This document shows positions 8,794-20,132 of a stretch of DNA of 64,000 nucleotides, piece after piece. The notes beneath the pieces were generated by a model that ran no database searches, had not been told where the DNA came from, and was given only the letters and a program-made list of their open reading frames with translations. Each line of letters begins with the position of its first letter. The first letter of the stretch is position 1. This stretch comes from Garcia nutans. Its lineage: Eukaryota; Streptophyta; Magnoliopsida; Malpighiales; Euphorbiaceae. The DNA lies in the NCBI GenBank assembly GCA_947685225.1, contig CANTUV010000053.1:7611501-7675500 (forward strand), read 5' to 3'. Made by a program: the position numbers and the translations under genes.

Positions 8794-9888
8794 ACAGCAT
8801 TACTGGTGGATTGGTTTGAAGAGAGATATTGCAGATTTTGTGTCGAAATGTCTCACCTGTCAGAAGGTTAAAGCAGAGCATCAAGTTCCAACTGGATTGC
8901 TTCAACCATTATCAGTACCAGAATGGAAGTGGGATAGAGTGACGATGGATTTTGTGTCTGGTTTGCCATTGACACAAAAGAAGCATGATGCTATATGGGT
9001 GATTGTGGATAGATTGACTAAGACAGCTCATTTCCTTCCGGTTCGGATGGATTATTCTTTGGAAAGGTTAGCTGAGCTGTATATCCATGAGATTGTAAAG
9101 TTGCATGGGGTTCCAACTTCTTTAGTGTCTGATCGAGATCCCCGATTTACTTCAAGATTTTGGAAGAGTTTGCATAGTGCTTTGGGTTCTCGATTACACT
9201 TCAGCACTGCTTTTCATCCACAGACGGATGGACAGTCAGAGAGGGTGATACAGATTATTGAAGATATGTTGAGAAGCTGTGTCATTGATTTCTCTGGAAG
9301 TTGGGATAGATTCTTACCTCTTGTGGAGTTTGCTTACAACAACAGTCACCAATCTAGCATTGGTATGGCACCGTTTGAAGCATTGTATGGTAGACGGTGT
9401 CGGACACCTCTTTGTTGGAGTGAACTTGGTGAAAGTAAGTTAATTGGACCTGATTTGATTCAAGAAACTGAAGAGAAAGTGAAATTGATTCGAGGCAAGT
9501 TGAAAACAGCTTCAGACCGACAGAAGTCTTATGCAGATCTGAAAAGGAGAGACATAGAGTTTGATGTTGGAGATAAGGTATTTCTGAAAGTGTCTCCTTG
9601 GAAGAAGATTTTAAGGTTCGGTCGGAAAGGGAAATTGAGTCCTCGGTTTATTGGACCGTATGAAGTTTTGGAAAGAGTTGGGCCAGTTGCGTATCGACTT
9701 GCTTTGCCACCTGAGTTGGATCGTATTCATAATGTATTTCATGTTTCTATGTTGAGGAGATACAAGTCGGATCCAACTCATGTGTTGCCAATTGAGTCAA
9801 TTGAAGTGAATCCCGATTTGACATTTGAGGAGGAACCAGTTGCTATGTTGGCACATGATGTGAAAGAGCTGAGAAATAAGAGAGTGCC
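8794..9888 (+). pseudogene. gag-pol: Integrase part of element 1 polyprotein, shifted out of frame
   Basis: This continues the polyprotein in the next frame. It has the second half of the HHCC zinc domain (CLTCQKVKAEHQ), the DDE core (TMDFVSGLP; SDRDPRFTS; QSERVIQ) and the GPY/F domain (FIGPYEVLERVGPVAYRL), followed by HNVFHVSMLRRY. The catalytic D, D and E are present. No start codon of its own is convincing; the methionine at 8750 lies inside the upstream frame. At 9888 the chromodomain is cut by a solo LTR, and the open frame then runs a few codons into that LTR to a stop at 9911-9913. The copy is therefore dead for autonomous integration as it stands, though otherwise well preserved. Confidence 0.9.
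9884..9888. repeat. Target site duplication GTGCC, left copy
   Basis: GTGCC at 9884-9888 is repeated at 11744-11748, exactly flanking the solo LTR. Confidence 0.92.
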
Positions 9889-11743
9889 TGTAATATCCTC
9901 ATTTATGCCCTAGAAGTTTTGTATGTTGTTGTTATTGTGGTTGTTTTAAATTGCAAGATAAAGAATTGAGAAAAGAAAAGTATATGTGTTTTGGGAAGGA
10001 TTTAGGGTTTAGAGAGAATGGTATATGTTGTGTATATGTTGATATATATAACATATAAATGGGTCAAAGAAGAGTCAAGGTGTTGGTTAGTGGAAGAAGA
10101 TATTTTATTGTTGAGTGTGTAATTGCATATATGGGCTTATATAAGACAAAAAGTTAGTTATATGATTGAGGGCATTTTGGTAATTGCTTGGATAAAATCT
10201 CTTGGTGGAGATTTAAAGAAGAAAAGTCATTTGACTTTGTTGAATTTTCTTTTCTTCTCATGTTTGTGCCGGCCATTGAAGAAGACAAAGGGAAAGAGAA
10301 GTGTTCTTGATGCTATACTCAAATTGATGAAGGAATTGAGAGATTTGGTGAAAGATTTGTGGAATTTCTTCATATAAGGTAAGTAATTTCTTGTTTTCTT
10401 TTATTAATTTGGAAGTTGTGGCTAAGGTGTATGGTGAATTGTTGAGTTGATGATTTGGTGTGTTTGATATGTATTTACAAATGTTAAAGTTGATTGTTAG
10501 TTAAAAGATTGATTTGAGGTTGGTTTGGTTGTGAAGGTTGTAAGTTTAGATGGATTTTGATAGTGGAAGTTTAAGTGTAAAGTTGGTTTTAGGGTTTGAG
10601 ATGGTAATGTGTTTCATGAGTAATGAATATTGAAATGTATATCAAAGATGCAATGATAACTCAAGTAAGACATGATATGAGACAATGCCATTGTGGTTGG
10701 CTAAGATGTGATGCAATTGAAAGAAATAAGGCATGTTTGCCTAAATGTTGTTGAGAATTGAGAATGGAAATGATAATTGAATAATAAATGAATTGTGTGG
10801 CTAATGTGTTATTCCATTTTCAGAGTTGGTTGTTGGTGGCATGCCTAATAAGTGTAACAATCTCTTGAAGTTAGGTTGGATTGAATCCTTGAAGCCTAAT
10901 TGAGATGTTACCACCCTTGAAGCTAGGTTGGGTTGGTTCTTGAAGCCAAGTTGGGTTGAAGCTTAGCATGCTTTGCTCCCCTTGAAGCTTGGTTGAACCT
11001 AATCCTTGAAGCCTAGTTGGGTTTATGATATTGATAAATGTGATGATAGAACCAAAACATTAACTCTGAAAATTGAATGGCATATTAGTGTGTCTTGGGC
11101 CCATGCTTGTCTTTGCTTAATATTGATTATGAATGATTAAATGAATACTAATGAGGTATATGATAAGATGTTGAAATATGATATGTCTATTTATGTTGAG
11201 TTATGAAATGTAAAGGCATGTTGTTAGTTTTGCATATATGATGTTACATGTATAATATGGATTGAGAATTGGCATTGCATTGCATCAAAGCAAAACATTA
11301 GCATGTTTTATCTTACTAAGCCGTTGGCTTAGCGCGATAGTGTTTGATCGCGCAGGTAGTAGAGTTGGTAGAGTTGAACCCGAGAGTTCATCAAGACCGA
11401 GTGAGAGTAGACAGTGAAGAGTTGATTTTTGAGGACTTAAAGATCAGAGCAGACTTGCCAATCATGTATACTTCTTTTATATTTTGTAAAGTAATGTTTA
11501 TAATGTAAATATGTACCTAATTTATAACTTCCGCTGTGTAATATTTAAATGTATATATGTATATCTAACATGTTTATATTTTAAGTCAATGACTTAATTT
11601 CTATAATGTATAATGATTAGGGTATTGTATCAAGTTTAAAATGTTTTGAATGTTGAAGAAAACCGTAGCATCCCTATGTTTGGTGCACTTATGCTACATT
11701 GTTGTGATTGTAGTGTGTGTGCATTGGATGTGGGGGTGTTACA
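9889..11743 (+). mobile_element. Solo LTR 1 inside the chromodomain of element 1
   Basis: It runs from TGTAATATCCTC to GGGGGTGTTACA (1855 bases) and is flanked by GTGCC on both sides, with no interior or second LTR; this is the product expected from recombination between two LTRs. Its start and end match the element 1 LTR, but it lacks the GACACGGCC array and carries the type B cassette. The twin hairpin is at 11317-11353. The 84-residue open frame at 10123-10377 shows no family features and is not called. Confidence 0.92.
10819..11070 (+). repeat. Foldback cassette, type B, solo LTR 1
   Basis: TTCAGAGTT (10819-10827) and AACTCTGAA (11062-11070) are the same boundaries as in type A, but the content is a run of CCTTGAAGCC(T/A)AGTTGGG-like units instead of GTAACAG units. 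Confidence 0.78.
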
Positions 11744-11848
11744 GTGCCATTGGTGAAGATTTTGTGGAAGAATCATGCAAAAGAAGAAGCAACTTGGGAA
11801 GGTGAACAAACCATGCGAGAGCAATATCCTCAGTTGTTTCAGAGTTGA
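11744..11848 (+). pseudogene. gag-pol: Chromodomain end of the element 1 polyprotein
   Basis: After the GTGCC duplication the reading frame resumes with VKILWKNHAKEEATWE and EQYPQLF, the C-terminal half of a chromodomain, and stops at TGA 11846-11848. Chromodomains in this clade bind histone marks and steer integration into heterochromatin. The first half lies before 9888. Confidence 0.9.
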
Positions 11849-11856
11849 TATCAGGT

Positions 11857-11895
11857 AATTTCGAGGACGAAATTTTCTTTTTAGAGGGGAAGAAT
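11857..11895 (+). promoter_or_regulatory. Pre-PPT palindrome and polypurine tract, element 1
   Basis: AATTTCG-AGGA-CGAAATT (11857-11874) is followed by a T run and AGAGGGGAAGAA before the LTR at 11896. Confidence 0.85.
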
Positions 11896-14438
11896 TGTAA
11901 TATCCTCATGTATGCCCTAGAAGTCTTGGTGATAGTGTTGTTGTTGTTGTTGTTGTTATATATTGGATTGAATGTATATTATGTGATAAGAAAAGAAATT
12001 GAGAAGTGAATGCTTGTGTATATGTGTTTTGGGAAAGGAATTAGGGTTTAGAGAGAATGGTATATGTTGTGTATATGATGATATATATAACATATAAATG
12101 GGTCAAAGGAAGAGTCAAAGGAAAAGAGATATTTTTGTGTTGAGTGTGTAATTACTTAAATGGGCTTATAAGTTAAAAGAGAGTTAGAACAAATGGTTAA
12201 GGGCATTGAGGTAATTTACCTTTAGAAATCTCTTGGTGGAGATTAAAAGATGGAAAAGTGTTTGACTTGTGGCTATTTTGTTTTCTTTTCATTTTGGGTG
12301 CCGGTGATTGAAGGAGAGAAAGAGGAAGAGAAGTGTTCTTGATGCTAGAGTTCAATTGAAGAGGTAATCAAAGAGTTTGGTTAGAGATTTGTGAAATTTC
12401 TTCATCTAAGGTAAGAAATCTCTTGTTTTCCTTTGTTAATTTTGAAGTTATGTTTAAAGTGAAGTGTGATTTGTTGATGTAATGATTTGGTGTATTTGAT
12501 ATGTGTTTGCAAGTGTTAGAATTGATTTAAAGTTAAAAATTGGAATTGGTGTTGGTTTGGTTGGGATTATGGAAAAATAAGTGAAGATTGATAGTGGAAA
12601 ATCAAGAGTAAAGTTTGAGTTAGGGTTTTGAGATGGTTTGTGTTCAAATGTGTTGTTTAAGTGGTTATTGTGATGAATATGTGTTATGACATGAGTTATA
12701 TCCATTTGAGTGAGTTTGTGTTGGGAATTATATGTTAAAATGCATTTGGAAGAGGGTTGGTTACATTTAGGGTTTTGGTGATGAGTGACACGGCCAAAGG
12801 AAAGGAGAGACACGGCCAAGCCAAGGAAATTTGGGCGTGTTGGTTGAGTTTTTGAGAGACACGGCCATGTCCCTTAGCCGTGTTCACTACTGGATTTTTG
12901 TTTTGGGAGACACGGTCACAAGCTTGGCCGTGTCCCTTGCCAGTGTTGCTTACTGTCCAATTGGTTTGAGTGACACAGCCAAAAGCTTGGCCGTGTCCCT
13001 CAAGGGTGCTGCCCGTGTCCCTCAAATGTGTTGGTTAGGGTTTTATTTCTTTGTTCTAATTGTATTGTTTTGGTTCTTCAAAGGTGGGTTAGTCCCTAAA
13101 CCTAAACATAAACACTTTAAACATACTTCAAACAAAGAATGCCCTAATCAAATGGATGTGGAAGATCTTAAAAATATGAATGATGTAGATTGTTCTTTGC
13201 CCTAATTGCATTGTTGAGATTGAACAATGGTATGTTATATGTAATGTGAATCTTGTAAATGATAATGTGTGTTATGGATAATGTATGTTGAGATGCTATA
13301 TGAAAAATATGAATTGAGATGTGAAATGTGATGTAAAGCCATTGTGATTGGCTATGATGATATAATTGAATGATGTATGGCATGTTTGCCTAATTGATGA
13401 GGAAGATTCAGAAAGAGTTTGATAAAGAGAATAATGAAATAAGTGTATGCTTAATATGATATTCAATTTCAGAGTTCTGGTTTTTGGAGGCATGCCTATT
13501 TAATGAAAGGTAACAGTCTTGCCGGGTTGAGGATCTCTTCAAATTGAGTTGAATTGAGGTCCAAGAGACTGGGTCTGTTACACTATGATAATTGATATTA
13601 TGAGATATTTGATTTGTAACAGTCTTGCCGGGTTGAGGATATCCTCGAGTTAGATGAGTTGATGATCCAAGAGACCGGGTCTGTTACGCTATCCATGGAT
13701 AGAGATAAATATATATGTATATGTTGCCTACGGGCTTGATAATGGTGTTTATGAACCAAAGCAGTAACTCTGAATTCTGAATATCGTATTAAATACTTGA
13801 TGGGCCCATAGGTGTCTAGGTTTTATGTATATCATAAATGATGTTCTAATGTAATGAAATGTTAATATTACTTAAATGATGAAACGGACTATTCACGGAA
13901 TATTGTTTGTTGATTATGATCTTTATTGATTGAGTGTGTATCATTGATGTTAATTTGTTAATACATATATGAAACATTGCATTGCACTAAAGCATAACAT
14001 TAGCATGAATTGTCTTACTAAGCCCTTGGCTTAGCGCGATAGTGTTTAATCGCACAGGTAATAGAGTTGAACCCGAGAGCTCTTCTAGACCGAGTGAGAG
14101 TAGACATTGAAGAGTTGATTTTGGGAACTTAAAGATCAGAGGAGATTTGCCAATCATGTATAACTCTTTTATATTTTGTAAAGATTTTGTTTATATTGTA
14201 AATATATATGTAATGATAAATATGTACTCAAATGTTTTCATATGTGTAAATATTTTATAACTTCCGCTGTGTACTACTTAAATGTATTTATATATCTATA
14301 ATGTATATTGAGAAAGATGATGGTATTATATAAAAATGTTTTGAATGTTGATGAAAAGCCGTAGCACTCCTATGTTCGGTGCACATATGCTACATTGTGG
14401 TGTTGTAGTGTGTGTGTACTGAATGTGGGGGTGTTACA
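11896..14438 (+). mobile_element. Tekay element 1 3' LTR
   Basis: It runs from TGTAATATCCTC to GGGGGTGTTACA (2543 bases), directly after the polypurine tract. The GACACGGCC array lies at about 12785-13025, the type A cassette at 13468-13774 and the twin hairpin at about 14019-14055. The next bases, CTTCT (14439-14443), lie inside the gag gene of a minus-strand Tekay element and should be the right target duplication; the left copy is outside the window. Confidence 0.92.
12785..13025 (+). repeat. GACACGGCC foldback array, element 1 3' LTR
   Basis: This array has fewer and more diverged units than LARD0. The site where LARD0 entered the sister LTR corresponds to 12867 in this array. Confidence 0.8.
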
Positions 14439-14921
14439 CTTCTGCTCAAACTCCCGCATAAAATCACCATAAGTCAAGGTCGGTGGATCATCCATTGCAT
14501 GTGAAACCGTCTTCCACCAATCATAAGCATCTCTCTGCAGAAGGGATCTAGAATAATAAAATTTCTCCTCAGAAGTAGCCTGCATCTTAATGAATACCCT
14601 CTGAACTCTATCCAACCACTGTTCAGCTACTGCAGGATCTGTAGTACCAAAGAAATCTTCAGCCCTAAACGTCCTCAATTTATCATACTGCCTCACTGAT
14701 ACTTGTGGTTGTGGTTGTGGTGGCGGCTGCTGCACTAGCACTTGCCTCAATAATTCTACCATATGCCATAACCAAACCGGCGAAATCTCATTAGTAGCTG
14801 GTCTCTCTGGCACAGGAGCAGGTGCCTCACTAGCTCTCTCATCCCTAGCTTCATCTCTACCCTCATCAGGAGCTACACTCTCAGCACTACCTTTTATGGA
14901 CTGACATGACTGAGATGCTAT
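14439..14921 (-). pseudogene. gag: gag 5' fragment of Tekay element 3
   Basis: On the minus strand this encodes a gag start closely related to elements 1 and 2 (SQSCQSIKGSAESVAP, then the RQYDKLR block and DAYDWWK). The expected ATG reads ATA at 14919-14921, so the start codon is lost; the upstream GTG is not a likely start. The frame is cut at the codons for REFEQK by the 3' end of element 1. The rest of the gene lies left of the window. Confidence 0.88.
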
Positions 14922-15047
14922 CACTACCTATATCTGCAAACACAGCAAAATATACCTCATCAAAGATCAAAAACTGCCAATACCAAAGCATGTATCTTAT
15001 TCAAAAACAATATTTTAAAATAAAAATTTTCTTTTTCTTACAATACA

Positions 15048-15084
15048 CCTGGATTGAGAATCTCAAACCTAGGCTCTGATACCA
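15048..15084 (-). promoter_or_regulatory. Primer-binding site and leader hairpin, element 3
   Basis: Minus-strand TGGTATCAGAGCC (15072-15084) leads into the leader hairpin, CCTAGGT with inner TGAGA/TCTCA. The right outer arm has decayed to ATCCAGG. Confidence 0.85.
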
Positions 15085-16369
15085 AAACAATTGTAACACC
15101 CCTATACCCCATATACATACACCACATGCTCCCTCATATGTAATATACGTATACTAGATATAAGGATGTCACTGTCTATTTGAAATAAACCAATCTTTAA
15201 AATTTCAAGATTTAATCATCATTATAAGTAGTAATAGATAAAACATTCCTTGTCAAAATACATAAACATATATTTTCATTACACCCAAGTTTATCCAAAA
15301 CATTTGTTATATAAGCAGCGGAATATACATATGTATACATAAAAATCAATACTTACAAAAATATAGAGTTTATACATGCTTGGCAGTTCGTCTCTGATCT
15401 AGAAGTCCAAAAATCAACACTTCACAAGAAATTGCAAGTCAAGACTCGACTCGGTCTAGCTGAACTCTCTGGTTCAACCGGATCTACCCTGTCACCTGTG
15501 CAATAAACCACAATCGCTCTAAGCCAACGAATTAGTGGTACAAACCATGAATACAATATGATTCAATTGTTTCATCATTCATAATTCACATTTAAACAAA
15601 GACAAGCATGGGTCCAAAAGAAACTAATATGCCATTCAAATTCCAGAGTTACTGTTTTGGTCCAATAATCACATTTATCAAGCTCGTAGGCAAATCATTA
15701 TCACAATGAGAAACATCTCATTTCTAACATCCCAACTAGGCTTCAAGGACTAGGCCCAACCAAACTTCAAGGGGAGCTAAGCATCAACCAAACTTGGCTT
15801 CAAGGACCAAGCACAACCCAGCTTCAAGGGATTGTTACTTTTAGGCATGCCACCAACAACAAAACTCTAAAAATTGGATAACATAATAGGCACACAATTC
15901 TTTCATTATTTCATTATCAATTCCATTCTCATTTTCTCATAATCATCTAGGCACAATGCCTCAATATTTCATTTACATCATTATAGCCAACATCAATGGC
16001 TTCACATTTCATCATTTGAGTGCACATCACAAATTACAATGTTCATATATTTTGAATCCTCAACATATAATTCACATAATGCACATAATACAAATCATTG
16101 CACCATTCTCATATATCAACAATTTAATAGGTAACCTAACACATTTTCCAACCAAATGTGTTAAGTCCCAAAATCATGTAGGGTTTGTACTTACCTCAAG
16201 AGCAACTCACACCAATCTAACAACCTCCTCTTCCAAGTATCCTTCAACACTTGGATTTGGGCAACACAAATCTCTTCAAAACCTAATCCAAAGGTGATTA
16301 TACATTCTCACTTAGTGATACATATAAGAAAATAAGAAGAACAACTATCTAGGGCAAACTCTACACATG

Positions 16370-16640
16370 ACATGCTCAACAACATGGACGTGTCCTTGGT
16401 CATGCCCTAAAACCACAGCATAGAAGCTATGACACGCTCAGTGACATGGGCGTGTCACTGGCCGTGTCAATCCACCAACATCACAGTAGCTATGACACGC
16501 TCAGTGACATGGGCGTGTCAATACTGCTCTAACACAGAAGCTATGACATGCTCAATGACATGGGCGTGTCACTGGTCGTGTCACCCATCCAGAAAATAGA
16601 ACCATCGACACTCCCAAAGACTTGGCCGTGCTCCTGGGTG
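16370..16640 (-). repeat. Foldback array, TGACATGGGCGTGTCA variant, element 3 LTR
   Basis: The repeated core is CAGTGACATGGGCGTGTCAC with TATGACACGCT joins. It occupies the same LTR slot as the GACACGGCC array but has a diverged palindromic core, shared with element 2 (42235-42565). Confidence 0.75.
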
Positions 16641-17315
16641 TGTCAGGCCAAAAACCCTGATTCCGACACGAACAACACCACATCCAACAAACATCTTACT
16701 TAACCCTTTTCCACTCCAAACAATCTTACCCAAAACCATCAATAAATCATAATAAACTTGAATAAACACCAAAAAAAACTCAATACATACATCAAACACA
16801 AATCACAACCATAATCACACTCAACCCATACATAATCCACAACACTTGCTTTCCATCACCAAACTTAACCTTTCCTTCAAACCAACCCCAAAATCAAAGC
16901 CAATAAGACCAAACACTCTCAAACACACCACAATTATGCATTCACATATCAACAACAACCATACACCAAGCTCAATACACAAACTCAAAAGAAAACCAAG
17001 GAAACAAGTTGGAAACTTACCGAAAGTGAAGAAAATCCTTCAAACTCCAACTTGATCTCTTGAAACACCTTTAAATCTTGAATTAGAAAGCAATAAAATC
17101 CCTTTCCTTTAGTTGCTAGTGGTTTCCGGTCAAAGAGAAGAAAGAAGAAGAGAGAAAAACAAAGTCAACCATTAATAACCACTCAATTCTCCAATAAATC
17201 TCCACCAAGCAATTTAATATAATATAATAATTAACAAAAATATCATCTTCCACCTATTTAATTTCCATTATAAAGTAATCAATAAATCTCATTTGACCAT
17301 CTCATTAGTTGACTT

Positions 17316-17353
17316 GTATATGTTGTATATATCTCTATATATACAACATATAC
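17316..17353. promoter_or_regulatory. 17-bp-arm palindrome with TATA-like core, element 3 LTR
   Basis: Arms GTATATGTTGTATATAT and ATATATACAACATATAC surround CTCT. The same palindrome is in both element 2 LTRs (41507-41544, 48789-48826). Its place a few hundred bases inside the U3 side fits a promoter region; this is inference. Confidence 0.6.
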
Positions 17354-17473
17354 ACACTCCTCTTAATCATTATTACACACTTCGCTTTTCCTCTCTTACC
17401 ACTTAATCATAAATATAATTCCATTTCAACAATAAACACTCCAAAATTTTACGGTATAGTTTGGGATATTACA

Positions 17474-17956
17474 AGGGATATATTTCCACCAAATGGTGGG
17501 TGTCCCATTTTACTTATTTGTATTTTTTGACTTTAAATATTGTAAGGGCATGTTTCCATCCTTCGATGGCTGCCTATTCTGTTTGTTTTATTTCAATGAT
17601 ATGATAAATGATTTATTTCCATAAATTGCATGTAATATGAATGGTACCATATTAACCTAAGAATTTAATAATATTTAGTCCAAAAAAGGAGGTTGGTTCC
17701 AATAAACTGAGCGCTATGGGGGTGATGGGCCATTCTCACCTTCCCCATGTATACCCAACTTTTTGAACCCAAGTAGGGGAGTAGGGAATTCCTTAGGAAT
17801 CGAGTCATTCACCCTTTTCATTTTTTTTCCCAGCCCATCCAAGTGGCAACTCTAAATTCTCCTAGTTTATGCTCGTGTTCTCTAAGGTCTAGAGCCTAAT
17901 AGTGCGAAGTCGCACGAACCATTTCACTGGGTGTGGGGGTGAAAATCCTCACTCAC
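17474..17956 (+). mobile_element. Ogre/Tat-like LTR, 3' part
   Basis: It contains GTAAGGGCATGTTTCCATCC, an AAGGAGGTTGGTTCCAATAAACTG block, a block of CCCAACTTTT and TTCCTTAGGAATCGAGTCA, and ends GAAAATCCTCACTCACA. It closely mirrors 23135-23590. The left part is separated by element 3. Confidence 0.75.
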
Positions 17957-20132
17957 AATACCATAAACTATCGCCATCTCTAACATGAAATCCTTACTCT
18001 CCTCCTTATGACAATATTCCATAATCATCTAAATTTTAAAATATGTCTCTTGTACTTTTTTAATCTACTAAATCAATAATGGGCTCACTTGCAACTGAGC
18101 CATAAGGGCGCCATCATCACATATCTCAAGTCTAGTGCGTAAAACTCTCAACTCAATAAGAAATAAGAGAGAATAGGCAATCAACCCTACCATGGACTTC
18201 CTACTTAAGGTATCTGCAACAACATTTGCCTTCCCTGAGCGGTAATCAATCAGACAATCATAGTCTTTTATCAGCTCCAACTACCATCTTTGTCAAAGAT
18301 TCAGCTTCTTTTGACCACCCAGATACTTTAAACTCTTATGATCAGTGTAGATAAAACATTTCTCTCCATATAAATAATGCCGCCAAATCTTCAATGGAAA
18401 AACTACGGATACCAACTCCAAATCAGGAGTCTGATAGTTAAACTCATGAGGTTTCAACTGTCTGATGCATATACAATAACTATACCCTCTTTCATCAGAA
18501 CACATCCCAAACCATTATGTTCATCATTATAAATCACATATGGTTTTACCTTCCGCAAGTAAGATAAGAACATGAGCTTGAGTCACCATGTCTTTCAATT
18601 GCTCAAAACTCGCCTGACATTGATATGTTCGCATAAATTTCACACCTTTCTGAAATAGTCTTATAAGTGGCATAGCTATCATAGAGAATCTTTTCACAAA
18701 CCGGCGATAATAACATGCCAATAGTAGAAAATTCCTAACTTCCGTCACATTCTTTTATGGACTCCAATTCAAGATTACTTTTACTTTACTCAGACCAACT
18801 CTAATGCCCTCTGCTGAAACAACATGTCCGAGAAAAGTAACCTGATCCAACCAAAATTCATACTTGGACAATTTGGCATACAACTATTTCTCTCTCAATG
18901 TTTGTAATACAATCCATAGGTGCCTATCATGGTCATCCTTGTTACATGAATAAACAAGGATATCATCAATAAATACTACCATAAACTGATCTGAATATGG
19001 CCTAAATACCCAATTCATCAAATCTATAAAAAGTTGCCGGTACATTCAATAGGCCAAAAAGAATCACCTAAAACTCATAATGTGGTCATACCTCATGCGA
19101 AAAGTAGTCTTAGCTACATCTGCATCTTTAAATCCCAACCGATGATACCCCAATCTCATATCACTCTTGGAGAATACAACTGCCTCCTTTAACAGATTAA
19201 AAGATCATCAACGTGAGGCAATGGATATCTATTCTTGATGGTCACTTTATTCAACTATTGGTAGTTGATGCATAATTTTATAGTGCAATCCTTCTTAACA
19301 AAAAAATATTGGTGCTCCCTACAGCTAGACACTAGGGTGGATGAACCATTTATCTAGTAACTCCTACAGTTGCAACTTCAACTCTTTCAATTCTGTAGGT
19401 GTCATCCGATAAGGGGTAATAGAAATAGGAGAGCTATTTGCAATCACATCAATATAAAACTTCACTGCTCAAACTGGAGGTAGCCATGGTAACTCATCTA
19501 GGAAAACATCAAAGAACTCTGCCACAATAGGATTACTGTAAAGATTAGACCCTACGACTCTAATATCCACTAAATGTTCAAAGTAAGCCTCACACTCCTT
19601 TCAAATCATCCTCCTAGCTGAAATAGTTGCAATGAAAGTAGATAAGAGGTGTCTTTGCTCACTTGATACCACCACATTCTTCCCATCACGTGTTTTCAAA
19701 GTAACATGCTTTTTTTGACGATCTACTATCACCTGATGTTTGATTAACCAATCCATACTCAGAATAAGATCATAATCCCTAAAGGGCATCTCAATCAAGT
19801 CATCGGGAAACTCTTCATCATTCACCACTATTGGACTATCTCTGTACACTCTTCTAACAACCATATTGTGCCCCAAAGGGTTTGTAACCAACACCTCATA
19901 CTCTAAAGACTCTGAATACATGTCACTAGTAGACACAGCTGATGCACTAATATATGAATGTGTCAAACTTGGGTCTACAAATGCATGAATAGATATGCTA
20001 CATAAAGAAAATGTATCAGCTATCACATTTGAAGCACTCGGTTGTTGCTACATCACATACATCCTCTATAATGGCCTAGACCCCTCTAGTCTATTTCCTA
20101 CTATAGATCCGCCTCTCTGATTGTTACCACCT
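17957..20132 (-). pseudogene. Decayed Tekay pol relic (protease to RNase H)
   Basis: Minus-strand pieces read, from right to left, as protease (HSYISASAVSTSDMYSESL; active-site DPS where others have DPG or DLG), reverse transcriptase with a recognisable DDIL block near 18950-18965, and RNase H (YTDHKSLKYLGGQKKLNL; KANVVADTLSRKS). Many frameshifts and stops break the frame. Gag and integrase are missing; both edges coincide with Ogre-like LTR ends (17956 and 20133). Bases 17957-18050 show no recognisable coding match. It is much more diverged than elements 1-3, so it is probably an older insertion. Confidence 0.82.

Larger units (their letters stand above)
15092..17473 (-). mobile_element. Tekay element 3 5' LTR
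   Basis: It reads TGTAACACCCC to GGGATATTACA on the plus strand (2382 bases), with the primer site immediately left, so it is the 5' LTR of a minus-strand element. It holds a type B cassette (about 15641-15870), an array of the GTGACATG/GACACGC variant (about 16370-16640) and a promoter-side palindrome (17316-17353). It interrupts an Ogre-like LTR; AGGGA (17474-17478) is the presumed target duplication. Confidence 0.88.

Noticed and set aside
10123..10377. 84-residue frame inside solo LTR 1
   Set aside because: It lies within LTR sequence; the aligned region of the element 1 3' LTR has no equivalent open frame.
15956..16297. 113-residue frame over the element 3 LTR
   Set aside because: It is on the strand opposite to the element, entirely within LTR sequence shared with element 2 where it is not conserved as a frame.
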